A DNA stretch of 64,000 nt from Bryopsis sp. KO-2023 (taxonomy: Eukaryota > Chlorophyta > Ulvophyceae > Bryopsidales > Bryopsidaceae). This document shows positions 32,407 through 43,739 of the stretch, in pieces (the first letter of the stretch is position 1; the number at the start of each line of letters is the position of its first letter). The notes beneath the pieces are model-generated. The model saw only the letters and a list, made by a program, of their open reading frames with translations, did not search any database and was not told the origin of the DNA. Location of the stretch: assembly GCA_030272585.1 (NCBI GenBank), contig BSYQ01000001.1, forward strand, positions 9,997,001 through 10,061,000, read 5' to 3'. A program made the position numbers and the translations under genes.

Positions 32407-33957
32407 TCAGCCGCCGGCTGGTTGTTCAGCTGGTTCGTCAGCTGGTGCATCGCCTGGCCCTGCCACCAAGTCGATCGGAGGCTCGTCCTCATCCACATCC
32501 AAAGGAGGGAAATCCTCATCCAAAGGTGGAGGAAGAGGTCCCAAAGACGAGGGCTCCGAGGATGGACTCCTGCTGGACACGGAAGGACTTTTTCCTTCGT
32601 CCTGTTTTGGGTCTTGTTCTCCTTTTGTTCCTGGTTCGGGTGTTCTCTCTTTTTCCTGCTTCTCATACTCCTCCGCCCACTTTTTCACCAACGGACCCAA
32701 GCGCTTCAGGGCAAGGCCTTTCGGAAAGCCCATGTCCCTTCTCAAGCACTGATAGCACTCGGTGAGAGTCTGGGTCGTGGGTGGAGCCTGAAGGAGGGGC
32801 TGGAAGTCTGGCTCCCGCATGTCCAAACGTAGGTCCTTCAGCTGAACCTGTGGCGGGTCGATTCGCTGTTCCTGCCACACCCCGTATAAGCGCACGAGGA
32901 TGATCATGAGGTTCCAGTGGGTCCGGCACACCGTGTGGTTCGTGCATGTGGTGATCACGTAGCTATCCGCCAGCGCCGGCGGCGAATAGCACCACAAACA
33001 GATCGGTGGCTTTTCCCCACGCCTGTCCTTGAACCTCTTGGACATGTCGGTGAGCGCCTCCTCTTCCTCTCTCTCCTTCCTTTTCTTGGGCGCCGACTTT
33101 TCGTCGGTCTTTCCCCCGGTCTGTCCCCCGGTCAGGTCGCGGATTCTCCTGGGTTGTGGCTCCGAGATCATATCGTCTGCAACGTCGGGAACTTCGAAGT
33201 GCCCCGGTGCACGATTTCTGATTCTCTCGAGTGTTTTGTCCACCTGCGTATAGTCATACCCGGCTAGCCGGTGGTTAACCGGAACGTTCCCTTTGCCGTA
33301 GTAGACAGGCTCCTCTCCGTCTCTGATCGCAGCAGCAGCTCCAGCACCCTGTTCGATGATATCGTCCATCGTCGCCCGACAAAGGTTTTCCACGTAGTCC
33401 CCAAGACGTGCGGGAACGCTGTGGAGCAACCGGCTCATCAACCCGGACTGTGCCTCAGACGAGTACACAGCCGTTTGCCAGGCCGACCTTTCGTCTGTGG
33501 ACGTCAGGTGCGGCTGCTGTTTCGTCAACTGCGATTGCAGCTTTTTCTGCGCCTGGTTAGCAGAATCGAGTTCCTTTTGAAGCTGCCTCAGCTCTTGTTC
33601 GGCTGTTCCTCTCGCTTGTTGAGCGATTTTCAGATCGTGTTCAAGCTTCGCTACTTGATCGCAGAGTCTTTGAGCTGCACCCTCGAACTTTTTCAAGTGC
33701 TTCTCTGCCTGATCCGCCCGCGCGCGTTGTGCGTCGCGTTCTGCCCGGAGTTCCAACACATCGTCTTGTAACCGTTGACACCTGGCTTGGAGAGTAGCTG
33801 GGTCGGCGTCCCGGTCGAGTGTTTTTCCTGTTCTGGAACTAGGTTTTTCCGGCAGTTCTGTCGGTGGACGGATCACGATCTTTGAGGTGCCTTTTAGCAA
33901 CGATGTTTCGAAGTTCCGAAGTTTCGAAAGCACCGAAGGAGCTGGGAGAGTTTTCAT
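32407..33957 (-). CDS. W extra ORF B: coiled coil plus Cys/His module
   Basis: 516 aa, downstream of W pol on the same strand. Residues about 52-148 form a long heptad-rich coiled coil. A basic cluster APKKRKER (289-296) looks like a nuclear signal. The module is C320, C323, C338, H341, C344, H347 then W, followed by C401/C404. The C-terminus is acidic and Pro/Ser-rich. No membrane segment or signal peptide. It matches ORF C of Y most closely around VC-x-THW, and ORF A of E1 in ligand order. Function unknown. In position alone it might be mistaken for the gag of the DIRS-like element, but the PPT and LTR after it place it in W. Confidence 0.85.
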   Translation of the reverse strand: MKTLPAPSVLSKLRNFETSLLKGTSKIVIRPPTELPEKPSSRTGKTLDRDADPATLQARCQRLQDDVLELRAERDAQRARADQAEKHLKKFEGAAQRLCDQVAKLEHDLKIAQQARGTAEQELRQLQKELDSANQAQKKLQSQLTKQQPHLTSTDERSAWQTAVYSSEAQSGLMSRLLHSVPARLGDYVENLCRATMDDIIEQGAGAAAAIRDGEEPVYYGKGNVPVNHRLAGYDYTQVDKTLERIRNRAPGHFEVPDVADDMISEPQPRRIRDLTGGQTGGKTDEKSAPKKRKEREEEEALTDMSKRFKDRRGEKPPICLWCYSPPALADSYVITTCTNHTVCRTHWNLMIILVRLYGVWQEQRIDPPQVQLKDLRLDMREPDFQPLLQAPPTTQTLTECYQCLRRDMGFPKGLALKRLGPLVKKWAEEYEKQEKERTPEPGTKGEQDPKQDEGKSPSVSSRSPSSEPSSLGPLPPPLDEDFPPLDVDEDEPPIDLVAGPGDAPADEPAEQPAGG

Positions 33958-35362
33958 GAGTTTCGCCTTAGGAGGTGGTGTGATAAGTGGTTTGGGTTCC
34001 TGAAACGGCTGACTTAGTAGGCGAAGATCTAGGCGGAAAACAGAGGTTACAGTCTGAGAGTTCCAGGTAGTCGCGGACTGACTGGAATGGGGTAGTTACG
34101 TGATGCTCAATGAGAGGCTGAAACGTAGTGAAAAGAGTTCGAACCAGGTTCAGTATATTCAGTGTCAGGTCTCAGATGGCTGAGAGTTTGGGTAGAGAGT
34201 CGGGAGTCAGACTGGAAGGAGCTTCAGTCTGGGTCCTTAGTCTAGAGGTTATCAAGGGTTATAAAGGGTTAGTCGGAGCTCTGGCTAGAAGGGCTGAGCT
34301 GAGAAATGATAGAGACGTTTTGGGGAGAGCTAGATGATAGCTAGTATTTGTAAGGTTAGGAGATGGGCTGGGAGTTTCTAGAAGCTCTGGGCTGAGAGTA
34401 TAAAAGGCTGGGGATCGTTGTAAAGAACAAGCTTGTTGAAATAAGATTCAGTTGTATACTCTCGTGTCTCAGACCTTTCTTACAGAACTTCTGGTCGTCT
34501 CCCAACGTGTGTGAAGAACGGTTTAAGTGGCGGCTGGAAGTATTCAGCCTCAGGAAACAAATCCGTTTCAGTTCCCCTCTGGGTGGGCAAGCGTCGGCGA
34601 GAGTTCCACTCTGCCCTTTTCCGCCTTTCTCGCCGCCACTGCCTTTTGTTTTTCCGCTGCCACCCAATTGTTTTCCACTCGACTCCTTTCCCTCAACCGC
34701 CTTATCACCACTGCGCCACATGATCGGGCTGTGCTTTGGCATTCTCTTTTGTTGGCTGCGCTTTGTTCTCCGACTAGTCTCCGACTTTTCTGTATGCGCG
34801 CCGAGAATAACCAGGACAAAATGATCGCAAGTCCGCTTTAAGATACGCTAGGCGTATTAGCTAACGTACCTCGGTAACGTGACACTCTATGGAGGTCACC
34901 GTCACCACACGGGTTCGTGCCTATTTGATTTTACCCTAACTTGCTTATGTCAACTCAGTTCCACCTGCGGCGCAATCACGTGACCTCCAGGTCGGACATT
35001 AACCCATCACTTGATCCAATGTCCCCATCACCTGTTGTCAGTCGCTATGAGCGTGTGAGTTGTGCGTTAGGTAAACCTCCCCGGAAAGAAAACTGACCCC
35101 TAGCCCGTCCTGCGAACCGTCCACAGTTCTGTCACGGGAAAAGATAGCAACCCGTTCGCCGGAAAAGATGGAAACTTTCCCTAGGAAAAGATGGAAACTT
35201 TCCCTAGGCTTTTCCGGGGGTTCTACTTGGTGCTCTTTTCCTAAGTCTTTTTGGTATCCCATCTGGATAGCGTTCCAAATCGACTTTCTCGGCTTAATAT
35301 TTTTCCCCCAGCTGGAAGGATAGTATTAAGTCGAGCGTGAACAGAGTGGTAATGATCCCTGT
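33958..35362. other. W: 1.4-kb non-coding gap between pol and ORF B
   Basis: No credible ORF. On the + strand a TATA-like AGTATAAAAGGC lies near 34,397-34,408, followed by AATAAGA and a T-rich stretch, resembling the U3-R part of an LTR in the opposite orientation; I found no matching copy or target duplication. The equivalent gap in Y is only 321 bases and in E1 57 bases. Confidence 0.5.
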
Positions 35363-38213
35363 TTAGGTTCGAGTTCTGCGTTGGGCCCTAGTCTTTTTCT
35401 TAGACTGGGTCACTTGTTTATTCTCCGGTTTGTTGGCTAAGTACTCCTTAAGCAAGTCCTGGGCATTGGCCAGGTGGCTTTCTGGCTCCCAGGTGGATTC
35501 CATCAAATCGTAGCCCTTCCAAAGAATCAGGTACTCCTTGCGAGTAGTGCCCCGATCTCTAAGGATGCGCTCGACCTCGAATTCGATGGTTCCATCCACT
35601 AGCTCCCCCTCTGGAGCGTCTATCTCTCGCTGATCGTCATCAAGCCGAGAGTAAGCCTTCAGTTTCGACACATGGAAAGTTGGGTGGATTTTCCAGTGGT
35701 CGGGAAGGTCAAGACGGTAGGCGACAGCCCCAATTCGGCTAGCCACCCGGAAAGGTCCAACAAAGCGCCGGCGGATTTTCGGTGGGATTTTCTGAAGTGA
35801 AGCAAGGGGAATATACTTGCTTTGTACCAGCACTTCATCGCCAACCTGAAAATCCACTTTCCTTCGACGTTTGTTTGCTGAGGTGCACATGCGGTTCTGT
35901 GCTTCTGCGTATTTCGCCTTAGCGTTTCGCATTTGGTCGTCCATTCGACGTACCATCTCAGCCGCCATTTCCGATTCATCGCCCGTCCGAACTCCCTTCC
36001 TGGCAACAACTATCTGCCCCATGTTCTGGCCATACAGAAGATGGGCTGGCGCGTAGCCTGTGGAGACATTCCGTGAATTATTTGCGGCAAATTCCGCGGT
36101 TGGCAAATAATCCACCCAACGGTCTGGGTACCGTTCCACATACGGACGCAGGAAATCCTCCAGCACCCGGATGGTGACTTCCGACTGCCCATCCGTTTGA
36201 GGATGGTATGCAGTGCTCATCCGGAGCTGGGTACCTAAAAGTTTGAAAAGGGAGGTCCAAAACAAACTTGTGAACCTTGGATCCCGATCCGAAACTATGA
36301 TTTTAGGCAGCCCATAGTGTTTGTATATGTTCTCCACGAACAGCTTTGCGTATTCTGGCGCCGTGATAGTTTTGTTACAGGGTACGAACCTCGCATACTT
36401 CGTCAATCGGTCCACAAAGACAGCGATTGCTGTGAAGCCATGGGAAGACGGTAGGTCGGTAACCAAGTCCGTCGTGATCTGTTCCCATTTCTGGTCTGGG
36501 ATAGGCAACGGCTGCAAAAGACCTTTCTGTCTTTGCAAGTCCGATTTGTTTAGTTGACAAGTTGGGCACGTTTTTACGTATGCCTTGATGGCTAACCCAA
36601 CGCCTTTCCACCAGTAACTGCGGGTAAGTACTTCGGTCATGCGGTCTGCTCCAACATGACCTGCACTGGGAACGTCGTGATGCTCTTCCAGAATCCGTTT
36701 CTGGAAAGAAGCAGGGACCACAAGCAAACTAGGACCTGGGTCTGTCTTGGTATAATACAAGAACCCGTCGTCCAGCTTGTATTGCGGAGAAACCCCTCGT
36801 TCCATCCTTTCAAAGATAGGCTTGAGTTGGTCATCACTTCTCAAAGCCTCTTTCCATGCCTCCTTCTCTGCCACTTCCCAAGTGGAGAGGTTATTGAGCT
36901 GGTCTGGCGGACCAGGAAGGCTCCGGGATAACGCATCAGCCAAGACATTGGCTTTCCCCTGGATATAGACGATTTTTGGACCTATGGATTGGAAAAACCC
37001 TGAGTTTAACCACCGGGTTTGGGTCCGCGACAACGTGCTCTGGTTCATGAAGTGGGTGATCGGTTTGTGGTCCGTCAACACCTTCACACCCCCATCGCAT
37101 CCCTCAAGGTAGTGTCGCCACTGGGCTAAAGCATATGCTATTGCCCCCAGCTCCCGCTCGTATGCGGAGTATCGCGTTTCAGCTGGTTTTAATCGTCTGG
37201 AAAGGTATGCAATTGGTTGCAAACCTTTCCCATGATCCTGGGTAAGAACCGCTCCATATGCAGTTCCAGATGCATCCGTTATTACGGTGTACTCCTTAGC
37301 CGGATCAGGAAGGAGTAAGATCGGTGCGCGGCTAATCCGATCCTTAAGTTCGTTGTAGGCATTGCGTTGGTTCAGCCCCCATTCCCAGACAGTATCCTTC
37401 TTGGTTAGATCTGTCAAGGGACTCGCAATCCTAGCGAACTCAGGAATGAACTTACGATAGTAAGATACCATTCCCAGGAAACTTCGCACATCAGTGACCG
37501 AAGTTAACTCCTTCCATTGTTGAATAGCCTTAACCTTATCCTGCATCGGTTGAAGGCCTTTTTCCGACAAATGATACCCCAGGTAGTCCGTCTCTGCTAC
37601 CCCTACTTCGCACTTACTGGCTTTTGCGTACAACTTATGTTTCCGCAATCGTTCAAAGACCAGTTTTAGGTGCTCGACATGCTCTTCCACCGAGTTGGAA
37701 AAGACCAGAATGTCGTCGATAAACACCACTACAAACTCATCAAGGAACTCCCCCAGCAAATCCTGAACCATGGTCTGGAACTGGGCTGGGCAGTTGGTCA
37801 TTCCGAACGGACACACGAGAAACTCGAAATGTCCGTATCTCGTCCGGAATGCCGTCTTGGGAGTATCCTTGGGTCGAACGGGAAACTGCCAGTAGCCTGA
37901 GCGGAGGTCGATCTTCGTATAGATCTTCGCTCTGGCGAGACGGTCCATTAACTCCTCAGGAAGAGGGAGTGGATACCTATTCTTTACCGTGAATTTGTTG
38001 ATCCAACGGTAATCCACACACATTCTCAACCCTCCGTCTTTCTTGGGAACAAAGAGTATGGGTGCGCCCCAGGGACTCTCGGAGGGTCGGATCTTCCTTT
38101 GCTCGAGGAGGTAATCCACCTGTGTCCTAACTTCATCCAGCTCGGCTGGAGAGAGTTTGTACAAGGGACGGTGGATTGGGGTCATTTGTTCGTCCTCCAG
38201 GTGTAGTCGGACT
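35363..38213 (-). pseudogene. W pol, truncated: RT, RNase H, integrase, chromodomain
   Basis: About 950 codons without a stop. It starts just before the RT (HLEDEQMTPIHRPLYKL) and contains FIDDILVF, RNase H ITDASGTAYGAVL, the integrase finger HDVPSAGHVG...CPTCQLNK, DDE core with TTDLVTDLP and VSDRDPRF, and the chromodomain IEFEVERIL...YLILWKGYD...TWEPESHL. It is clearly the closest relative of Y pol in this window. Homology to Y stops at 38,213, where the Z element begins; protease and gag are absent. Confidence 0.88.
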
Positions 38214-38383
38214 GGGGGACTTAGGTGTATGACCGACTAGGTGAACCCGGATGTGGGTATATCAACTGGAACTGTGTATTTTGGGACACCGATTTTGACT
38301 TGGAAAGAACAACGTTGTAAGAAACTTGACCCCCACTCACTGACTCACGCCACCAAACCTCGCACCCAGAACGACCCGTCACA
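38214..38383 (+). repeat. Z 5' LTR (putative)
   Basis: Runs from the point where W pol homology stops (TGGGGGAC) to GTCACA, one base before the PBS; about 170 bp with TG...CA ends. Only one copy is visible, so the left edge is approximate; the target copy would be CGGAC. Confidence 0.55.
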
Positions 38384-38384
38384 A

Positions 38385-38396
38385 TGGTTTCGGAGC
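38385..38396 (+). promoter_or_regulatory. Z primer-binding site
   Basis: TGGTTTCGGAGC, identical to the site in E1, Y and L. Confidence 0.85.
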
Positions 38397-38476
38397 AGGC
38401 ACCTCACACGAGGTAGCGATCACTGGGAAGGAAACGGGTCGAGGGGCACGTCAAAGTCTTTCCTCGGAACAGAACT

Positions 38477-41400
38477 ATGACGACAAGACAACGCAAACAA
38501 AAAGCGCAGTCAGGTGACGCGCGATCTGGATCAGCAAAGGAAAGTTCAACCGATCACAGTAACAGGAAACGCGGAAGTGTCCGTGAACGGTTATCGACTG
38601 TGGAAAGTGCTATTGTTGAACTGCTGGGGAGCCAGAAAAGTCTCGTCGGAGGAATTAACGAGGTTCTAAAAGAGTTCCGAGGTTTGGCGTCAAACAGATT
38701 GTGTAACCAGAAAACAGGATCACCGCCGACAGTTGGGAAAGTATCCCGACGACAGGGAAGACAGATCGCAAAGAAGGTACACAGTTCGACGTCGAATAAG
38801 GAAGACGACGCAGTGGTTGGTGACGGAAATAGTGAAGGAAGTTTGGCGTCGGAGGATGAGGACGTCATGCCAGAAATCAAGGACGTCGGCATGCGGGATG
38901 CATGCATGTCGGAAAAGAAAGAGTCGGCGACGCCGACCACGCTCGATGACCACCCTGGGGGGCAGAATGAGGCGGAGACGAGTTCATACGCCATGAGGTC
39001 TCAGGATTCAGTTGGCGAACGTCAGGCTGGAGGTTGTCACACAGACGTCGGAAATGCAGTCCCTGGAAAATCGGATGTTGATTTCCAAATGGATGCCGAC
39101 AAAGAGGGGAGTGTGGTTGGGTCGACCGGGGAAAAGGAGTCGAACGCAGAGGAATTAACAGCATCAGGAGTGGGAAGTCGATCCACCCTGTTGAGGTTGC
39201 GCGGCTCGCTGTCTCATGAGGCAGTTACAGTGTTGGTCGACAGCGGGGCTTCGACTGATTTCGTTTCAGAAAGCTTGGTGAAACGGTTGGGATTGAGGTA
39301 CCGACCGGATAAGAATGCAAAGCCAGTTTCGCTGGCCGATGATTCAAAGGCCCATGTGATTGGGACCTGCATGACAACTGTTCGATTCGGGAAGTATAGA
39401 ACAAAAAGGAAATTTCTGGTGCTGAAAGAGCTAATGCATGACATGATCTTCGGAAAGTCGTGGCTAACGGACGAAAATCCAAAAATCGATTGGATTACGC
39501 ATAAAGTGACGATCAACAGAATGGGCAAGCCAGATTTGGTGCTGCAAGGTCATTATGGTGACCATCCAGAAACCAAGAACTGTGGAAGGAGATTAAACCT
39601 CCTATCAGCCAAGCAACTATCAAAACTGATCAAAGCAAATGAGGAGCAACTGTTTGCTCTATGGATCAAGCCATCAACTGAATCAAACTCAGAGCTACCT
39701 GAATGGGAACTGCAAACTGAAGGAAAGGACTGTGAGAGTGAAGGGGAGATTGCAATAATGGAATTGCTGAATGGAGACTTCCAAGGGAAACAACAACAAG
39801 AACTGACTGGTACACCACAACATGGGATGGAATTGAATGCCACCCAGAGAAATAAGGAGGTCATGTCACAACCAGATTCGCAACCGGAGTCAAGAAAAGA
39901 CAAAACAAAGGACAAAACTGGAAAAGCGAACTCTGGGACAGACAATGACGAAAGTGATGTTACAGTCGACCCAAAACTGCATGGAATGATCGATGACATC
40001 CCAGAGGAACTAAGTGGACTGAAGGAGGTGTTACGTCAACATGCAAAGAGATTTCCCGAGGATCTACCAAAGAAGCTACCTCCTCGCCGCATGCACGATT
40101 TCGAAATCACCGAGCAGCCGGATTCCAAACCGGTCTCACGTCCGATCTACAAGCTCAGCCCAAGGGAACTCACGGAAGTGCGCTCACAGCTCGATTACCT
40201 GCTGTCGCACAACATGATACGGCCGTCGCACAGTCCGTATGGAGCACCTGTAATCTTCGCGGCGAAATCAGATGGATCGTTGCGCATGTGCATCGATTAT
40301 CGAATGCTCAACAAGCAGACGGTGCGCTCAAGATACTCGTTGCCCAGGATGGACGAGATGGCTGATCAGGTGGAAGGAGCACGCTATTTCACGAAAATAG
40401 ACTTACGGAGTGGCTACTGGCAGGTGCGCATCAAGGATGCACATGTTCGGAAATCGGCATTCCGAACTCGGTACGGCCATTTTGAGTGGCTGGTAATGCC
40501 TTTTGGATTCACGGACGCACCGGCGTACTTTATGCGCCTTATGAATGATACGTTGCGACCGTTTCTGGATCGATTCGTTTTGGTTTTCCTGGATGATGTT
40601 CTAATTTTCAGTCGAGATGCAAAATCGCATGCCGAGCATGTTCGGCTAGTGCTCGAAAAGCTGCAGGAGCAGAAATTATATGCAAAGGCAAGCAAATGCG
40701 AATTCGGGAAGTCTGGCGTGGAGTTCTTAGGAACGTGGATGGAGCGCGACGGAACATTTCCGATGGCGAATAAGATTGATGCCATTCGATCGTGGCCGCA
40801 GCCAAAGAATGTACACGACATTCGCAGCTTCCTGGGATTATGCTCGTTTTACAGGCGATTCGTGAGGAATTTTTCGGTGGTGGCTGCCCCATTATCGAAC
40901 CTCACAAAATCTGGAAAACCCTGGCACTGGGGTCGACTGGAGAAGGATGCGTTCGAAAGATTAAAGATCGCGATGACATCTGCGCCAGTTCTGAAGCATT
41001 TCGATGATAAGCTGCCGGTGGTGGTGGCGACTGATGCTTCGCAGGAAGGAATTGGAGGGGTGTTGATGCAGCGAGGTGAATCGGGATTGCATCCCATCGC
41101 TTTCGAATCGCATAAATTTACAGAAGCCGAATCGAACTATCCCGTTCATGAGCAGGAATTACTCGCAATTGTGCATTGCCTGAAGAAATGGAGAACGTAT
41201 TTGGAAGGTCGTCATTTTACATTGCGGACCGACAATGCGAGCTTGGTATGGTTGGATTCCCAGAAAGGATTAACTCGAAGGCAGGTGCGATGGACTCAAT
41301 TTCTCGCGCCCTATGATTTCGACACCATTCACATAAAGGGAACAGATAACGTCGTGGCTGACGCCCTCAGTAGATGTCCCCAACCAAATCGGAGTCATGG

Positions 41401-43410
41401 ATTGGGTCCAGGAGGGGATCAGGGGTCGTCAGCTCACAAAATCAAAAAGGAATCGACCAGCCATGCATCGATGACGAAATCGAAAGCAAGGAATCACGAC
41501 GACGCATGGAATGCGATTGCGGATTCAATGCAACATGCGAAGTTGGAATGTGGAATCACAGGAATGAATGAAACGACAAATAAAATACTGCCCAACAGTG
41601 ATTCAACTGTTAGGAAGAACAAGGAATCACAGGAACTCTCCAAGGTTTCCAGGGAATTACAGGCTGGAGGGGAGCAAGGGGATGCTACTCCAGATGTTAA
41701 GTCACATCACAAGAAGAAGGATGTGAGATTTCAGACTACTGTGGAAGGTGGTCATATGGAACCTGGAATCAAAAATGAAATGCCCAAAGAAAAGGATCCA
41801 AACAGGTGGTCTTCAGGAGATGACTCTGATGGAGCTCCTGAGAGTTACAGACCACTGGGCACAAGGCTGGTAAATGACGTTGACAGCCTGGGAGGAGAGA
41901 GGAGACAGAGTATGGAAAAAGGAGGAGCTAAAACTGAAACTGCAAATGCTCTAACAAGGAGCCAAGTTCAACAGAAAACAATTACACCAGAAAAACTGGA
42001 AAAGGCACAAGAGGAAGATGCATACTGTGGCAACATAAGGAAACTGCTGAAGAAATCAGATCCAAATGTCTGCAAGGAATTTACAATGGATGGAAAGCTG
42101 ATCAAGAAGAAATCTGGACAGATTGTGATCCCCACATCAATCAGACAAGAGGTATTGAAAGAAGCTCATGATTCTGATGTGTCTGGTCATAAGGGCAGAG
42201 ATCGAACCCTAGATCTCATTAAAAGATACTATTCCTGGAGGCGAATGGACAAGGATGTGAATGAATACTGTAGAACATGTCCGAAGTGTCTGAAAGCAAA
42301 ATCAGAGGCGAAAGTTCCGGCTGGGAAATTACAGCCAATGCCGATACCAAATCGTCGCTGGGAATCCGTCAGCTTGGATCTCATCGTGCAACTGCCGGAA
42401 ACTGAGAAGGGGAATACGGCGATTGTTGTATTCGTCGACCGTTTGAGCAAAATGTCGCACTTTGTGCCGACTGTGACGACGGCAACTGCGAAAGATCTGG
42501 CGGAGATATTCTTCAGGGAAGTTTGGCGACATCACGGGATGCCATCGAATTTGGTATCCGACCGTGATAGCAGGTTCGTGTCCGCATTCTGGCGCCGATT
42601 GATGGAGTTGAGTGGAACGGAGTTGAAGTTAAGCTCTGCGTTTCATCCGCAAACGGACGGACAAACGGAACGCATGAATCGCGTTCTGGAGGAAACCCTA
42701 CGATGTTATGTTGATGCCAGGCGTCGCGATTGGGACGAAAGACTTCCGGCGGCGGAGTTCGCATACAATAACGGTAAACACAGCTCGACGGGCCATTCGC
42801 CGTTCTATCTCAACACCGGAGAGCATCCATTGGTTCCGCTGGCGTTAATCGGAAAGCGCGAAATCGAAAGTGAGATCCGAGGAGTGCATGACATTTTGGG
42901 AAATATGAAGAACGACCTGGATTCAGCGAAGATGTTGTTGAAGCGAGCACAGGAAAGACAGAAAAGATATGCGGACAAGTCTCGACGAGAAGAGGAGTTT
43001 AAAATCGGCGATAGGGTTTTACTGTCGACCGAAAATCTATCGTTCGCTGGAAGTGGAATTTCGCCGAAACTGGGTCCAAAGTTCGTGGGACCATTCAAGG
43101 TCCTTGCTCGACTGGGAGCAGTTGCCTACAGATTGGAGTTGCCGGAAACGTGGAACATCCATGACGTCTTTCATGTCGTCAGGATGCGTCGATACAAGGA
43201 ATCGGAGGATTTCGTGAGACCAGATCCAGAGCCGCCAGCACCAGTGATGAACGAAGGACAACTCGAATACGAGGTGGAGAGAATCCTCGATCACAGGGAG
43301 ACTCGTCGTGGAAAATCTGTGAAACGACGATATTTGGTGCGCTGGAAGGGATTTGCATCGGAACATGATTCCTGGGAGCCATGGATTCATTTGACGAACG
43401 CAGCAGAAAC
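38477..43410 (+). CDS. Z polyprotein: protease, RT, RNase H, integrase, chromodomain
   Basis: 1,644 codons here, continuing after Y at 62,715-62,787. The first ~240 residues are charged and helical, with no capsid signature and no CCHC knuckle. Then protease VLVDSGASTDF (~255), RT SRPIYKLSP (~560) with FLDDVLIF (~704), and RNase H VATDASQEGIG (~851). Next is a ~200-residue low-complexity spacer (about 41,390-41,990), then integrase finger HDSDVSGHKG...CPKCLKAK (~1230), DDE core with SLDLIVQLP and VSDRDSRF, and chromodomain LEYEVERIL...YLVRWKGF...SWEPWIHL. The open frame appears to run to 43,426, but the last residues and stop are Y LTR. The stop at 62,790 is likewise contributed by V. Confidence 0.9.
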
Positions 43411-43584
43411 TGTTAGGTCCCTGTAGGTTTTAGTGAGTCGTTGCTGAAGTTGAGACTGGGGTCACACACTTTCACAAACCAGAGAATTAATTTTACAAGT
43501 GTTCTCTCTGAACTTAACCCCCTAGAACCCGTACTAACCCGTACTACACACTCGTACTGCAAAATGAGTGCGATCAACGTATCA
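43411..43584 (-). repeat. Y 3' LTR
   Basis: 174 bp; minus strand starts TGATACG and ends CCTAACA. Looks identical to 62,536-62,709. Confidence 0.93.
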
Positions 43585-43622
43585 ACTACTCCCCCCCCCC
43601 CCCCCAAAGGGTGTCCACACCC
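43585..43622 (-). promoter_or_regulatory. Y polypurine tract and adjoining hairpin
   Basis: Minus strand: perfect palindrome GGGTGTGGACACCC (43,609-43,622), a run of 15 G, then AGTAGT and the LTR. An (AAAAG)n tract follows at 43,640-43,679. Confidence 0.8.
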
Positions 43623-43739
43623 GTAGAAGAACCCAAAAAGAAAGAAAAAGAAAAGAAAAGAAAAGAAAAGAAAAGAAAACCCCCAAGGAAAAACTGTCTC
43701 TGTCCGGCTCTGACGCTCTGGCTCTGGCTCCGCGCTCTC

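Larger units (their letters stand above)
31949..38213 (-). mobile_element. W: Ty3/gypsy element, 3' two-thirds only
   Basis: Minus-strand order: pol from RT onward (38,213-35,363), a 1.4-kb gap, extra ORF B, hairpin and PPT, then 3' LTR. The gag, protease and 5' LTR are missing because element Z begins within its pol. It is inserted in the RT of the PAT/DIRS-like element; the left target copy would be CCTGG (31,944-31,948), and the right copy should lie beyond the window. Confidence 0.8.

Noticed and set aside
32407-33957. ORF B as the gag of the PAT/DIRS-like element
   Set aside because: It is followed by a PPT and an LTR and matches ORFs A and C in Ty3 elements; it belongs to W.
34507-34841. 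Three overlapping ~70-105-codon ORFs in the W gap
   Set aside because: All three frames are open over the same CT-rich stretch, so openness carries no coding information.
43411-43426. End and stop codon of the Z ORF at 43,426
   Set aside because: These bases are Y LTR; the Z frame continues at 62,715.
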